Shown: piece by piece, positions 11,181 through 22,664 of the stretch
Position numbering within the stretch: position 1 is the stretch's first letter
Layout of the letters: every line of letters starts with the position of its first letter
NCBI RefSeq assembly: GCF_963583255.1
Contig: NC_084807.1
Location: 22,469,572-22,533,571 of the forward strand
From: Pyrus communis
Taxonomy: Eukaryota; Streptophyta; Magnoliopsida; Rosales; Rosaceae
DNA length: 64,000 nt
Direction of reading: 5' to 3'
Position numbers and translations under genes: made by a program
The notes under the pieces: generated by a model
What the model saw: the letters and a program-made list of their open reading frames with translations, nothing else
The model's database searches: none
What the model was told of the DNA's origin: nothing

Positions 11181-12407
11181 TTTTAAATTACATAAAATTA
11201 CCTTAACTATTGGATCAGTCATAGTTTCATACCCCATCTTTAAAAAATTTCAATGTCATACCTCATCTACGAATTTATTACAATTTCATACCCTCTGTCA
11301 CTTTGTCTATTAATTCTTCTGTTAAATAGTGACTTGGCTTGAGACGGGCCCACTCTCTATTAAAAAATTAATAAAATATTAAAAACTAAAAAATATAAAA
11401 TTATTTAATTTTTTTTATGGGGACCCACCCCTTATCCCCCTCACCCTTCTTCTTCCCCGCTCCCGTCTTCCCCCAACCGAAAACCAGAACCACCCCAACC
11501 CCAAACGTAGATCTTCCCCCCACCCTCCCCGGCCACTCATCCCACTCCCCCACTCTCCTCTTCTCACCCCTTTCTCTTCCTTTAGCCAAATACAGGGAAT
11601 CAAAAAACTAGGGCCACAAATTTGGCCAAAATTCAACAAAAGCCACTACAACCCTCTAGAACCCACGGGTTCCCTCCAACCTCCCCTCAATCCATCACCT
11701 TTTCAATATTTTTATTCACTTCGTTCTTTCCGTCAAGTTTCAAACTCTTTCTCTTTCTCTTCCTATGATTTATCTCTCTGAAAAACCCAAACCAAAATCT
11801 AGAAAAACCCAATCGAACCCACTCTCCTTCGACCCCAGAACCCAAGCACCGTTGCCTCCCGTCCCCTGAGCCAAAACCCACGAACCCTTTCTCTTCCTCT
11901 TCCTCTACGAATTTGAAATTTAGGGTTAGAGTTTGGATGGAATTGGGGTATTTTGTTTGAAATTGGTTACATGGATTAATTTGGTGAGGGTGATGGGTGT
12001 GTAGGAGGAGGGCGAGGGGGAGGAGCGCCATGGGAAGGAGGTGGAGATGGAGGAAGAAAGGGCAGGGGGTTCTGATTTTGGTGTTGAAGGAAGGTTGGGG
12101 GGGGGGGCACGGGTGGATGGGGAAGAAAGGGTGAGGGGGATAAGGGGGTGGGTCCCCCATGCAAAAAAATATAAAAAAAATTAAATATTTTTAGTTTTTT
12201 AGTTTTTAATATTTTATTAACTTTTTAATAGAGAGTGGGCCCATCTCAAGCCACGTCATTATTTAATGGAAGAATTAACAGACAAACTGATAAAATGTAT
12301 GAAATTGTAACAAGTTTGTAGATGAGGTATTCCATTGAAATTTTTTAAAGATAGGGTATGAAACTGTAAATGATCCAATAGTTGAGGTAGTTTTATGTAA
12401 TTTACCC
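11181..12407. mobile_element. Long-TIR MULE-like element, copy 1
   Basis: Terminal inverted repeats of about 230 bp: the left end (from TTTTAAATTACATAAAATTA) pairs with the right end, which reads GGGTAAATTACATAAAACTA on the other strand. Landmarks such as 'ttggatca', 'tacctcatct', 'gggcccactctctatt' are mirrored. The interior (about 11415-12160) is unlike its surroundings: pyrimidine/purine-rich, with C-rich stretches on the left and G-rich stretches on the right. It gives proline-rich chance ORFs. The same family occurs at 25035-26044. No clear 9-bp target duplication is visible at this copy. It interrupts lectin unit 2. Confidence 0.7.
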
Positions 12408-12632
12408 TTTAATTTAATATTTCACTTTTAATTAATATAGAAGAGTCCTACTCCTAGTGTTGTTATCTCATATGTTGTTTAGGATTGAGACTTGTATTGG
12501 TTGTCTATATCGATTGGATTAAAGCCTTGTATTACATCTGATTAATTCAAAGAGAAATTGAGTTTTCACATGTACCAAAATCCATTGTTTCAAAGAGAAA
12601 TATTACATAAAATTGCTTTATTTCTTATTTAA

Positions 12633-13614
12633 GGTTTTTGAGCCAAAATGGTCCATGAGATTTACATAACATATAACTTTGGTCCCTGATATTGAAAATC
12701 AATATAAATGGTCCTTGAGATTATGCACCATCCATTATTTTGGTTCTTCCATTAAAAAAACTCCGTTAAGTGGTCCCGGAGCTCATACCGGAAACTGAGA
12801 TTTTTTGCCAGAAGTTTGGGCAATTTTCAAAGCTTCGTAACTCAATTGTTTCTTAACCAAATTCAACCCATAATATATCAAAATGAAGATAGGAAAGTGT
12901 ATAGAAATATTATACCTATTTAGAAGCCCAATGGTTGTCGAAGATAGCCGAAAAATAGCCTGAAAGGTGACTGGTCTGCGGGAAAACTGGAAAACTCATC
13001 GGAAATTAGGTAAAGTTTAAACATTCATAACTTCTTCAATACTCAACGAAATCGAGTGATTCAAAAATAAAATCATACTCCTTGATGAGACGAAGATGCT
13101 ACTTTCGAGCCGTTTTTCGGCCAAACCACGGTGTTTTATCCATCGAGAATGGTACCATTCTCTTTGTCTCGTCGAGAATTATGATTTTTGTTTTTGAATC
13201 ACTCGATTTCGTTGAGTATTGAAGTTATGAACGTTTAAAGTTTACCCATTTTTCAGCAAGTTTTCCAGTTTTCCCACGGACCAGTCACTTTTTAGACTAT
13301 TTTCCGGCCATCTCCGAAAACCATTGGGCTTCCAAATAATCTTGTTCAACACTTTCCTATCTTCATTTTGATATATTATGGGTTAAATTTGGTTAAGAAA
13401 CGATTGAGTTACGAAACTTTGAAAATTGCCCAAACTTTTGGCCAAAAATCTCAGTTTCTGGTATGAGCTCCGAAACCACTTAACGGAGTTTTTAACGGAA
13501 TGACCAAAATAATGGATGGTGGACAATTTCAGAGAGCATTTCTATTGATTTTCAATTTCAGGGACCAAAGTTATGTGTTATGCAAATCTCAGAGACCATT
13601 TTAGCTAAAAAGCC
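12633..13614. mobile_element. ~980-bp near-perfect hairpin (foldback, MULE-type)
   Basis: Two arms of about 460 bp in inverted orientation with a loop of about 60 bp near 13093-13155. The ends read GGTTTTTGAGCC and, on the other strand, GGCTTTTTAGCT. The element is bordered by identical 9-bp copies of CTTATTTAA (12624-12632 and 13615-13623), the target-site length of Mutator-like elements. There is no coding capacity. If transcribed, the RNA would fold into one long duplex. Confidence 0.85.
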
Positions 13615-13749
13615 CTTATTTAAAGCTTTCAAGTATAGGACACTACGGATTCATGTTTTAGTTGGGTACGTAGTTGCATAATTCAGATTACTAATTTATA
13701 TTTTATGAGGTATATATGTATTTGCGATGTTTTCAACAGCTGACTCGTT

Positions 13750-13915
13750 TGGATGTGCTTTTAAAATGGCTTAAATCACATTTAGAGAAAATGTTTTTGG
13801 GTTCCAAAAGCACTTTAAGTGTTTTCTGCAAGAAGGAACATTTTCACTAAGAATTGGTTCCAAAAAAATTTTCACCAAAAACGCTTTTAGTTATTTTAAA
13901 AGCACATCCAAACAA
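13750..13915. mobile_element. MITE with 'TTTGGATGTGCTTTTAAAA' ends
   Basis: The left end (CGTTTGGATGTGCTTTTAAA) and right end (TTTTAAAAGCACATCCAAAC) are inverted repeats. The interior is rich in 'aaaagcact' and 'gtttttgg'. The duplicated lectin units at about 8510 and 21970 lack it and serve as empty sites. Relatives occur at 37795-38006 and, more degraded, near 42045-42260 and 450-620. Confidence 0.75.
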
Positions 13916-14500
13916 GTTGTTCAATTAGCTGAAGTCATTGGACTGACGCCAAATTTGATTGAATATTTGATCTCACTGCAGGGCTTTAACTAATGTGGGG
14001 ACAATTCTAGGTAACCGAAAGGACTGACGCCAAATTTGATTGAATATTTGATCTCACTGCAGGGCTTTAACTAATGTAGGGACAATTCTAGATAACCGAA
14101 AGAAACAATGAGGAAAATTAACTCTTTTGATTTTCGTAAATGTGGAAGTCAAGGATTGATTGTGCCATATGTGCATGTGGACACATTCAAGAGCTCAATC
14201 AATCACTTGTTGGTTGTGAGAATCCTTCCACAACAACAATATGTGAAACCAGTACTTATCAGCACGGCTTTGATTACAAGTTGGTATACCATTACTTAAC
14301 TGCTATTAAAATTGCATTCCTGTTTATGCATTTCGTATATATAGCCCTCCTCTAGTGGCGCTTCGGATACTGTTGTTGCCATCCATGTCTTTCGGATCAT
14401 CCCAAAAATTTACTCGCTCTTGTCTGTTCTTTTACAGTTTATTTCATTAAAGTTCAACCATTCACAAAAGATGAATTAGCAAGTTAATGATCACATTTTC
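13916..14500 (-). repeat. Lectin-upstream segment, unit 2 (no coding part left)
   Basis: This matches the upstream half of the other lectin units ('ttagctgaagtcattggactgacg', 'tggggacaat', 'cttttgattttcgta.atgtgga', 'cacttgttggttgtga'). A tandem duplication of 81 bp is present: 13940-14020 is repeated at 14021-14101. The rest of this unit is split by the elements at 11181-12407, 12633-13614 and 13750-13915. No lectin coding sequence survives beside it. Confidence 0.65.
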
Positions 14501-15828
14501 TGTTTGGATTGTTTCACCATTAGGCCTATTTTTATTTTTGCACCTTTCTCACAAATTGACTTTGTTTTAAGATTATTCTACTTACTCTTCATACGAGCGC
14601 TAGGATACTAATTAACTGTAATATACTGAAAACAAAACACTTCCACCGTCCGAGGGTCTCAAGTGTCAGATTGCAAGAACAGCTTGAGGTGTGTTGCTTT
14701 GCTATCGTGTATCTAAACTCGAACTTAGTGGCCAAATAATATTCTTTCACTTTGTGAGGATGTGAAAGGCAAAGTCCCACATCGAAACCTTGCAATGACT
14801 TTTAAGGATGGCAACTTCCTATTTCTAATTGGTCTTGGGATAAAGCCTCCACATTAATCATACGGCCCATCTTCTAATAATTGTCGGTACTTTTTAAAAT
14901 AATTTGCAAAGAAATTACAGATACGGATTGAAGCTCAAGTGAAGTTGCTAAATGCTAATATATTAACATGTTAGCAAAACGAAAAAATAACTGGCTTTAA
15001 TTATTTGTATACTTTTATTTAACTTATTTTTTTTCTTTGACAAAATGCATCGTTTATTATTCAGAGTTTTATTTATTTACATCCCATATCCTAAGTTCAC
15101 TCACTTCTCTATCTATATTTCATCTAAACAAATGCAAGTTTGGTACACATAAAGAAGGAGCAGGTGTTGTAGCTATCAAATGACATTTGGCTTGTTAAGC
15201 TGGTATGATATGCATTACTGATTTATGGTCTCTTTGAAAGAATAATTTAACTACAATTTGTGGACTTCCCCCTCTTATCTCTTCCTTCTCCAAGCTCAGG
15301 TTATGGAAGAAGGAGAAGAACCCAGGAGTACTCTCTAACATAATTGACGTTTTGCGTGGGCACTCTATTATTGCCTCCTATTCTTGAGGAGATGAACTTC
15401 ACTTGATGAAGACTGATCAAACTGCTTCAAGTTGACAAAGCTTCTCAGTTGTGACAGTACTCTAATCATTCTCAAGAAATGGTTAACTAACATTAATTTG
15501 TATGTATCAACTAATGTGCATTATCCTTGACTAATTGGATGTCATCGTTCTTACAGCTAGCCAATGCTAGGAATTTTTTTCCCTTTTTGATTTTCGTACA
15601 TGTAGAATGCATCTGCATGGATTGATGACGCAATATGTATGCAAAGACACACATTCAAGCACTCAAACATCCATTTGTTGGTTGTGAAAGTATTTCTTCA
15701 AACGGCTGAAAGGATCATGAAAAGTTCAATTTTAGTGGTTATAAAAAATTATCACAGCTGAGCCATGATTTTGAACATTATAAATCCTCTCCCATTTTGG
15801 CCTCCCTTACACAGAAACTTTACTTGAA
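14501..15828. other. Intergenic region within the lectin locus
   Basis: I see no gene. The part to about 14920 matches sequence right of unit 5 at 22680-22960 (for example 'ttgtttcaccattaggcctatttttatttttgcacc'), so it belongs to the duplicated block. Positions about 15540-15700 repeat the 'gattttcgtacatgtagaa..catggattgatg' segment found at 14130, 17325 and 22090. Confidence 0.5.
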
Positions 15829-15974
15829 GGGGTGTGCTATCCACAAATTCCTTTTACTTTGCACACACCCTTTTAATTTTTGACTGTCGGATTGAATGAA
15901 TTGAAGAATATCAAATGACAGAAATTAATAAGTAGTGTGTGAGAAGTAAAATGTGGTGTGTGGATATCACACCC
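15829..15974. mobile_element. MULE-type MITE, family M, copy 1
   Basis: It begins GGGGTGTGCTATCCACAAAT and ends with the inverted form (GTGTGGATATCACACCC). Flanks are TTACTTGAA (15820-15828) and CTACTTGAA (15975-15983), 8 of 9 identical. Length 146 bp. Two further copies are at 17080-17227 and 61044-61191. Confidence 0.8.
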
Positions 15975-16539
15975 CTACTTGAAATTCTTGAAATTGGCTT
16001 ACAAAGTTTTTCACCAAGTTGGTTATTAATGAGTACTCAACCCACCCCTTAGACCTTCCACAATGGTTTAAGTGAGTTTGATACCTATATATAAGAATCA
16101 AACACCGTGAATTTTATTCGTATTACACTATTATCATAGTTGTTTAAGTTCGATATAGGTTAGTTTTATCTGTAATTAAATGTGGGATCTCTCTATTTTT
16201 TTCTTTTTCCCTATTATATGATTGGTCACGTCTTTTCTCTATCTCGTCATTTATTGTATTAGTATTACACTCATGAGTTGAACTCAAAAATAAGAAACAC
16301 TCTCATTGCATTCAAAATTTTCAGCCCACTATAGAAGTTTGATTCCTATACTATGGGTATAACTCTCAATTCTCCAACCCACTGTGGAAGACCTTACAAT
16401 CTTTGACACAAGCAGTTTGCGTTTTAAAAACAAAATACTGTAAATGTGGTTAACACACATCCAATACAGTAAAACTGAAAGACTTTAAAACAAAAAAAAA
16501 TAAGAAAAGCTTGTGACCAAAACAAACGTCACTTTTGCG

Positions 16540-16800
16540 GGGAACTCAATTGCATTAAATGCATGCAATAAGCCTTTTAAACTCATAAGTGAATCCGACA
16601 AAATGAGTAAAGTCTCGTGAGGGTTTCAGAGACATTACCTACAAAAATCATAACTTATGATCCTCGATGCCCAATGGATGTAAGGAGATCCGCTAATCTA
16701 CGATTGTCAGGGACTGAGCTGATTGTACAGAGGACTGCGTCCAAACCATCTAAAAAGTATCGCCTTTAAATTGTAGGTCCTTTGCACATGGCGCATTCAG
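16540..16800 (-). pseudogene. Lectin fragment (C-terminal part only), unit 3
   Basis: Aligns with the 3' flank and the C-terminal third of the lectin in unit 1. Minus-strand reading recalls the NLYL..LD..LCA segment and the conserved 3' flank ('gggaactcaattgcatt', 'caataagccttttaaact'). Everything upstream of about 16800, including the central IVATAH block and the N-terminus, is missing. The remainder has several indels. It is a dead fragment. Confidence 0.6.
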
Positions 16801-17079
16801 TATACCACTTGTGTGGAAAATGAACAATGAAGATTGATTCTAAGAAATGAAACAGTGAAGATTGTTTAAAAAGTGAGACTTCTTGGTAGGATGAAATAGC
16901 GAAAACAAATCCTATGCAATGCAAGTAGAATAGCTTCTCTTTGTCTTTAATTAATCTTTCTCTCCTTACACAAAATAACAAATAAAATATTTTTTAGGTG
17001 TATATGTATTTGCGATGGTTTCAACAACTAAGTTGATTAATTAGCTGAAGTCATTGGACTGACGTCAGGTTTGATTGAA

Positions 17080-17227
17080 GGGGTGTGATATCCACACATC
17101 CTTTTTTATTTCTCACACACCCTTCTAATTTTTGGCCGTCGAATTGGATGAATTGAAGAAGATCAACCGACAGAAATTAACAAAGGGTGTGTGAGAAGTA
17201 AAAAGGGGTGTGTGGATAGCACATCCC
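17080..17227. mobile_element. MULE-type MITE, family M, copy 2
   Basis: It begins GGGGTGTGATATCCACACAT and ends GTGTGGATAGCACATCCC. It is bordered by perfect 9-bp direct repeats TTGATTGAA (17071-17079 and 17228-17236). The inner parts pair as well ('cttctcacacaccctt' with 'gggtgtgtgagaagta'), so the element can form a hairpin. The perfect target duplication makes this the best-defined member of the family. Confidence 0.88.
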
Positions 17228-17849
17228 TTGATTGAATAGATGATCTCATTGAAGGACTTTGACTAATGTGGGGACAATGGCAGGTAATCGAAAGAAACAA
17301 TGTGGAAAACGAACTCTTTTGATTTTTGTACACGTGGAATTCATGGATTAATAGTGTCGTATATACACAAAGACACATTCAAGCGCTCAATTAGTCACTT
17401 ATTGGTTGTGAAAATCTTTTCACTACTAGGTAAAATAGATAATGAAATGTTTAGTTTTAGTGTATTAAGCATTGATCCCACACTAGAGTAAAGAGTTTTG
17501 AACATTCCCCTCCCATTTTGACCCCCATTCTAAAGAAAAGAAACAAAATAGAGATTTGCTGAAACGATCAAATTTTCCAAAAATTCACTTGAAAATTATT
17601 TGAATTCATGGAATTGGCTTAGTGAGTTTTGAACATAGTCAAGAGTTCGAGCATTCCCCTCCTTCGTGCCAAGAGTTTGAATAATCCCCTCTCGCCTTTG
17701 CCTTTTAGAGAAAATTAAGAAAGAAATGTAGAATTGTAAAAGTATTATCCACATCTCTAGTGGATAGATGCAAATATGAGACGTAAAAGCACATTCTCGT
17801 TTTGCATCTCCAGGAGATGTGAATTAATATGGATTCTAATCGAATGGAG

Positions 17850-18298
17850 GAGATGTAAGATTTCAATCTTCTCTTCTCACTCATTCAGAATAGAGTAAAA
17901 AGTTTTTAGTTCTTTCTTGGTTTCTTAATTGGTTAATTTAGTACATAAGGCTACTAAAATATGAAATTAAAGTCATATGTGCGTCATTAAAAACAAGAAC
18001 TAATTCCCAAGAAACACAACTTATATTGAACACACTACTACACAAAGGACATAACCACATAGCTGATACGATATGTGTTTATTGGTTTAACGCACATGCA
18101 ATACAGTAAACTAAAATACTTAGAAACAAAAAAATTAAGAAAAACCAGTGATGAAACTAATGTCGCTTTCACACGGAACTCCATTGCATTGAGCGCATGC
18201 AACAAGCCTTTTAAACCTATATGTGATCTTGATGGGACAAGTGAAGTCTCGATAGGCTTTCTAGAGACGTTACCCACAAACATTATTAGTTATGATCA
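17850..18298 (-). repeat. Lectin 3' flank, unit 4
   Basis: Closely matches 20630-21060: 'gaatagagta', 'tttcttggtttcttaatt', 'acataaccaca.ag.tgatacga.atgtgtttattggttta', then the conserved 'ggaactc.attgcattgagc.catgcaacaagcctttt'. The two stretches are the 3' flanks of lectin units 4 and 5 and date the duplication that made them. Confidence 0.7.
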
Positions 18299-18746
18299 TC
18301 AACTCCCAGTGATTGTAAAGAGATCCACAAGAGGGTTCGACCGTGAGTTGATTGCGCAGAGGACTGCTTCCAAACCTGCAACATCGCATGGCCTTAAATA
18401 GCTTTGGGTGTACGCATGGCTTATTCGGAAGGTACTTTGTCCGACCTTCTCTGGCTTGAACAATGTGCAATATTCATCATTCATGTTTTCGTTTGGTGTG
18501 TGAGCGGTGGCCACGATCCACCACACTCCTTCCTTCAGCGCCCCTGTCAAGTATAAGTTGGTTTCAGAGAGCTTGATATTCACGTATCCAGAGTCTTTAT
18601 TCTCCGATGTGAAAATTAGGCCAGAAACCTCTCGCGGTGAATTCGAGAATCCCCTCTCGCTTTTTGATATTTTCATCTTGTAACAGCACGTACCGGTTGT
18701 TGTTGTTAGATTTCCACGCAAAATGGTCTGGTTGTACTCCTTCCAT
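18299..18746 (-). pseudogene. Amaranthin-like lectin, unit 4, one frameshift
   Basis: Conceptual product of about 148 residues in the agglutinin family. The ATG at 18746 opens MEGVQPDHFAWKSNNNNRY. The central GVWWIVATAHTPNEN, CTLFKPEK, FRISHAYTQSYLRP and terminal LFTITGS all align with unit 1. One extra base near 18634-18637 (ACCGCGAGAGG where unit 1 has ACCCGAGAGG) shifts the frame at ILEFT. Downstream of that point the frame is open to the stop. The first coding ATG differs from that of unit 1 and the upstream DNA beyond about 18760 is unrelated, so this copy has probably lost the ancestral promoter. Confidence 0.75.
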
Positions 18747-18833
18747 GTTGCAAACTAAAAAAGGGGTTGCAAATTAAAAATGGGTAGAAACTAAAAATAA
18801 AAATATATGACAAAAAATTTAGCCATAAATATA

Positions 18834-20006
18834 AGAGAAATTTTATTTAAACCCACATAACCTTTCTTTACACCCAACTTACTCTCTACACCCATATTAT
18901 TTTTAATTAAACTCTCAATATCTCTTTAAACCTAAATTTACTACCTAAATTGCCCTCACAAACCCAATCAATATGTAAAATTATCTTTATACCCATTCAA
19001 AAAATAAAAAATCAAACACAAAGCATACATTCTCTCCTCTGAAGTTCTTACCTTCCAACATATCCGTTGTATTTTCCTTCAATCTTCCGTCTCTTTGTAA
19101 GAACACACCACTCTTAGCATCAAACACAAATTTATCAGAATTTAAAGCTGTCAAACTGTCCATGTGGACAATAACAAGCAGAAACAATCTTGGGGACTAG
19201 GTTTTGAATCGTTTGAAGCCAAAACCGAATTTGGACTAATTAGATATATAAGAGAAACAACACGCCATTATCAATCCAATTTATATGAGTCCTTTGGAAT
19301 GGCGGATTAATCGTGCCAAAATTTCAAACAACAGCCAGGCAAGTTTTGGAAGTGAGAAGAATAACAGACAAAAATAGGAAGCCAGTACTGTCCAAATCAC
19401 AATATATAAAAGGTTCAGATATTGAAGAGCAACACAACTGACCAAATCACAATATATAAAAGGTTTGGAAACTAAATCTATCACATTCCCACTCTCAACA
19501 TAATCCCCAGCTTTGTTCAAAAGGATGAAGACATAACTGAAAAATATTATTACAACTCCAAAGAAAGCATATATACTGTGCTAGCTGAGAGAGACACGAA
19601 GAGGGGGACGGCCACCCCGACCGGGGGGCCGGGGGGGGGGGGGGTGGTTTGGGTTCGTAAGATCATCCAGTCTTCCACTTTTATTTGTCCAGACTCTAGT
19701 GAGTTTATACAGTCAAATCTTACAAATGGAGTTAATGTAGAATTAATTGAAAAACAAAACTTGCACAAATCATCGAAAATAGCTTATTTATCTGAAAGCA
19801 TCCTAGGATTTTAGACAAAATAGAGCGTAGGAGAAATATTATGTGATAGTAATATAGGGTGTGGGTTTATTGATAAATTTTAGTCTTATTGTTAATTTTA
19901 ACTTGTACTTTATGGTAATTATGCAATAAGGTAAAAAAGAAACTTCACATTTAAAATTTAAGTTGGATGTAAAAAGAGGTTAGGTGGGTTCAAATAAAAT
20001 TTCCCT
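18834..20006. mobile_element. MULE-like element with gene-like interior
   Basis: The ends are inverted repeats of at least 45 bp: left AGAGAAATTTTATTTAAACC; right, on the other strand, AGGGAAATTTTATTTGAACC, continuing through 'cccac.taacct' and 'acacccaactt'. Flanks are AT-rich, and a 9-bp ATAAATATA can be placed at both sides with slight ambiguity. The interior (about 19000-19830) has short open frames on the minus strand, a 'ccaaatcacaatatataaaa' 24-bp direct repeat (19394 and 19442), and a G-run near 19620-19643. It may carry captured host sequence, but I recognise no gene. Confidence 0.55.
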
Positions 20007-20629
20007 AAATATAAATATACCAAATATAATGCTTCTAACCCTAAATGAATATATTTAGAAATAAAAAATATATTTTTATTGAAATAATTAGTGATGTTCA
20101 TTAAAATCTAAGGACCTTGATCAAAAATTGAAAAGGAATAAGATTTTAATCAATGGAGTAGGAAAAATAGGGATGGGAACCTAATTTTTCCAAAATTAAA
20201 TGAGATCTCAAACTTGCATAATTCTAATTGGAAATACGAAATACAACTCATATTTACATCTTCCAAAAACGTATATTGTGATGTAAATAAGATTTTCGCA
20301 TCTCAAATTAGAATTAATCTCTCCATTGTTGATGCTCATACATCTCCCAATAGAGAAGTTGTTTGAAAATTATTGGAAGTTCTTGAAATTGGCTTAGGAA
20401 GATTTCATCAAGTTAGTTATTAATGAGTTATGACCCCTTAGTTTGATTTGAAAAGAAAAAAATTTGGACAACGTAGTTTATAGAAAATTGAAAACTAGGA
20501 ACACATTTCCGGAAGTTTTATATTTTTATATTCACAAAATTTTCTGAAGCCTGTCATATTGTTTAGTTTAAGATGCATGAAAATAGATTGCACTGTAATA
20601 CTAATCCTCCACCGAATAGAACCCTAAGT

Positions 20630-21060
20630 TGATGCAAGGTACCAATATTCCCTTCTCACTTACTTAGAATAGAGTAGCAAGTTTCTAGGTCATTCTTGGT
20701 TTCTTAATTAGTTTAATTAGTACTTAAAGCTACTGAAAAGTGGAATTAAAGTGATACGTACATCATTAAAAGCAAGAATTCTGAAGAAACACAACTTTTA
20801 TTGAGCACACTAGCTACTACATAAAGGACATAACCACAGAGTTGATACGAATTGTGTTTATTGGTTTAACACACACGCAATACAGTGAAATTGAAATACT
20901 TAGAAACTAAAAATAAGAAAAACTAGTGATGAAAACTAATGCCATTTTCGCAGGGAACTCGATTGCATTGAGCACATGCAACAAGCCTTTTAAACCCATA
21001 GGTGACCTTGATGGGATGAGTGAAGTCTCGTGAGGGTTTCCAGAGACATTACCCAGTGGC
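20630..21060 (-). repeat. Lectin 3' flank, unit 5
   Basis: Counterpart of 17850-18298 and of 7290-7400 in unit 1, ending at 'gagggtttccagagacattacc'. The match to the lectin locus stops abruptly at about 21055, where low-complexity DNA begins. Confidence 0.7.
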
Positions 21061-21410
21061 TGTAGAAGGATCTTTTTTTTTTAAGGTCCAACTTTGCGTT
21101 GTCTTCTTCGAGGTTAGGGTTTGCCCTGTCATGTTCGGGTCAGGGTTTGCCTTATCTTGTTTAGGGTTAGGGTTTGCCTTGTCTTCTTCAGGGCCAGGGT
21201 TTGCCTTGTCTTCTTGGGTCAGGATTTGCCTTGTCTTCGGAGAGGGTTGCCTTTGAACCATCGACAACCCATTTGTTGTCGATGTTGATGTTCTTGTTGT
21301 TCTTGTTATTGTGCCGCATTGATGCTGCTATTGTTGTTGTTGCTGCTGCTACCGCCATTATTGTTGTTGTTGGGTGTCAACTTAGATTGGTTTGGTAGTG
21401 CTGCCATGTT
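21055..21410 (-). pseudogene. Lectin unit 5 with coding part replaced by low-complexity DNA
   Basis: The left flank is the lectin 3' flank and the right flank is the lectin start region ('gccatgttaaatgg.atgatcact.tcact'), as in unit 1. In between, the agglutinin domain is absent. In its place are repeats of a roughly 24-36 bp unit around GGGTTTGCCTTGTCTTCTTC (21110-21245) followed by GTT/GCT trinucleotide tracts (21270-21375). From the ancestral ATG near 21403 the minus strand reads a short Asn/Ser-rich stretch and then a stop. No lectin can be made. Confidence 0.65.
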
Positions 21411-22435
21411 AAATGGTATGATCACTGTCACTTCTCTCTCCTTCTTTTTTTCTCTCTTCCCTCTTCTCTCTTTCTCGTGTGTTTTATTTGCTCCATAGCT
21501 TCGAAACTGCTATCCTATTTATAATCAAGGATAAGTGCACACCATTTTTCTCTATTCACATTATGTGTTCACACTAATGGTTTCGTATATAAGGTGTTTT
21601 TATTTTTTATTTAACATTGCACTAGTTCTAAGTGTTTAATTATTATAGAAGAGTCCCTATCCTAGTGTTGTTATCTCATAGGTTGTTTAGGATTGAGACT
21701 TGTAATGGTTGTCTACATCGATTGGATTAAAGCCTTGTTTATATTTACGTGGATTAATTCAAAGAGAATTTGAGTTTTCACATGTACCCAAATCCATCGT
21801 ATCAAAGAGAATTACATAAAATTGTTTTACTTTTTTTTTTTTTTTAATTATAAAAAAGATTTCAAGTACAGGATACTATGGATTCTTGTTTTCCTTGGGT
21901 AGTTGTATGATTCAGATTACTAATTTTAACATTATGAGGTATATGTATTTGCAATGTTTTCACAACTGAGTTGTTTAATTAGCTGAAGTCATTGGAGTGA
22001 TGGCAGATAGCTTATCTCATTCCAGGGCTTTAACTAATGTGGGGACAATGCCAGGTAACCGAAAGAAGTAGATGGAAAATGAACTCTTTTGATTTTTGTA
22101 CACGTGGAAGTCATGGATTGACCATGCTGTATGTACACGAAGATACATTCAAACGCTAAATTAGTCACTTGTTGGTTGTGAGAATTTTTCCACAACAAGG
22201 GCATGTGAAACCAGTACTTATCAGCGCTGCTTTAATTGCAGCTTGGTTTACCAGTACTTAATTGCTATTAAAATTGCATTCCTGTTTATGCATTTCGTGT
22301 ATATAGCCCTCCTTTAGCGGTGCTTTGGATACTGTTGTTGCCATCCATGTCTTTCAGATCACCCTGAAACTTTACTTGCTATTGTCCTTTGTTCTTTTAC
22401 ATTTTATTTGATTAAAGTTCAACCTTTCACAAAAG
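21411..22435 (-). repeat. Lectin-upstream segment, unit 5
   Basis: Follows the upstream region of unit 1 closely, including the TATA box area (21511-21533), 'agtgttgttatctcata.gttgtttaggattgagacttgta' and 'ttagctgaagtcattgga'. It then matches unit 2 over 'catttcgt.tatatagccctcct'. No independent gene is visible. Confidence 0.65.
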
Positions 22436-22450
22436 ATGCACAAGCTAGTT

Positions 22451-22664
22451 TTTTTTCTTTTAAAAGAGGGACATATGGTGGCAAGCTACAGTTATCCACC
22501 CATTCCGAGAGTCGGAAAGACTCACAGAGGCATTTCAACCTCCTCCTGACCGCAAGTTTGGCTTCCACGCCAACAGCGAGTTTCGAACTCAAGACCTCCA
22601 GTTTTTTGTTTGAAGGAAGCCTTGAAATCCGCTCTTTACCATTGAGCCACTAGATTGTGGTTAA
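22451..22664 (-). mobile_element. tRNA-derived SINE with 15-bp target duplication
   Basis: On the minus strand an A-box-like TGGCTCAATGGT is followed by a B-box-like GAGTTCGAAAC, then a body and a terminal A-run (seen as a T-run at 22449-22458 on the plus strand). Flanking direct repeats are ATGCACAAGCTAGTT (22436-22450) and ATGCATAAGCTAGTT (22665-22679). The paralogous site at about 14470 lacks the insert, confirming an insertion. Confidence 0.82.

Noticed and set aside
11687..12160. Proline-rich 157-codon frame
   Set aside because: It falls inside the long-TIR MULE-like element in skewed low-complexity DNA, without recognisable domain.
21110..21200. Interstitial telomere-like repeats (TTTAGGG)
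   Set aside because: Only isolated 'tttagggttagggttt' words within a longer GGGTTTGCCTTGTC-type repeat; there is no regular telomeric array.
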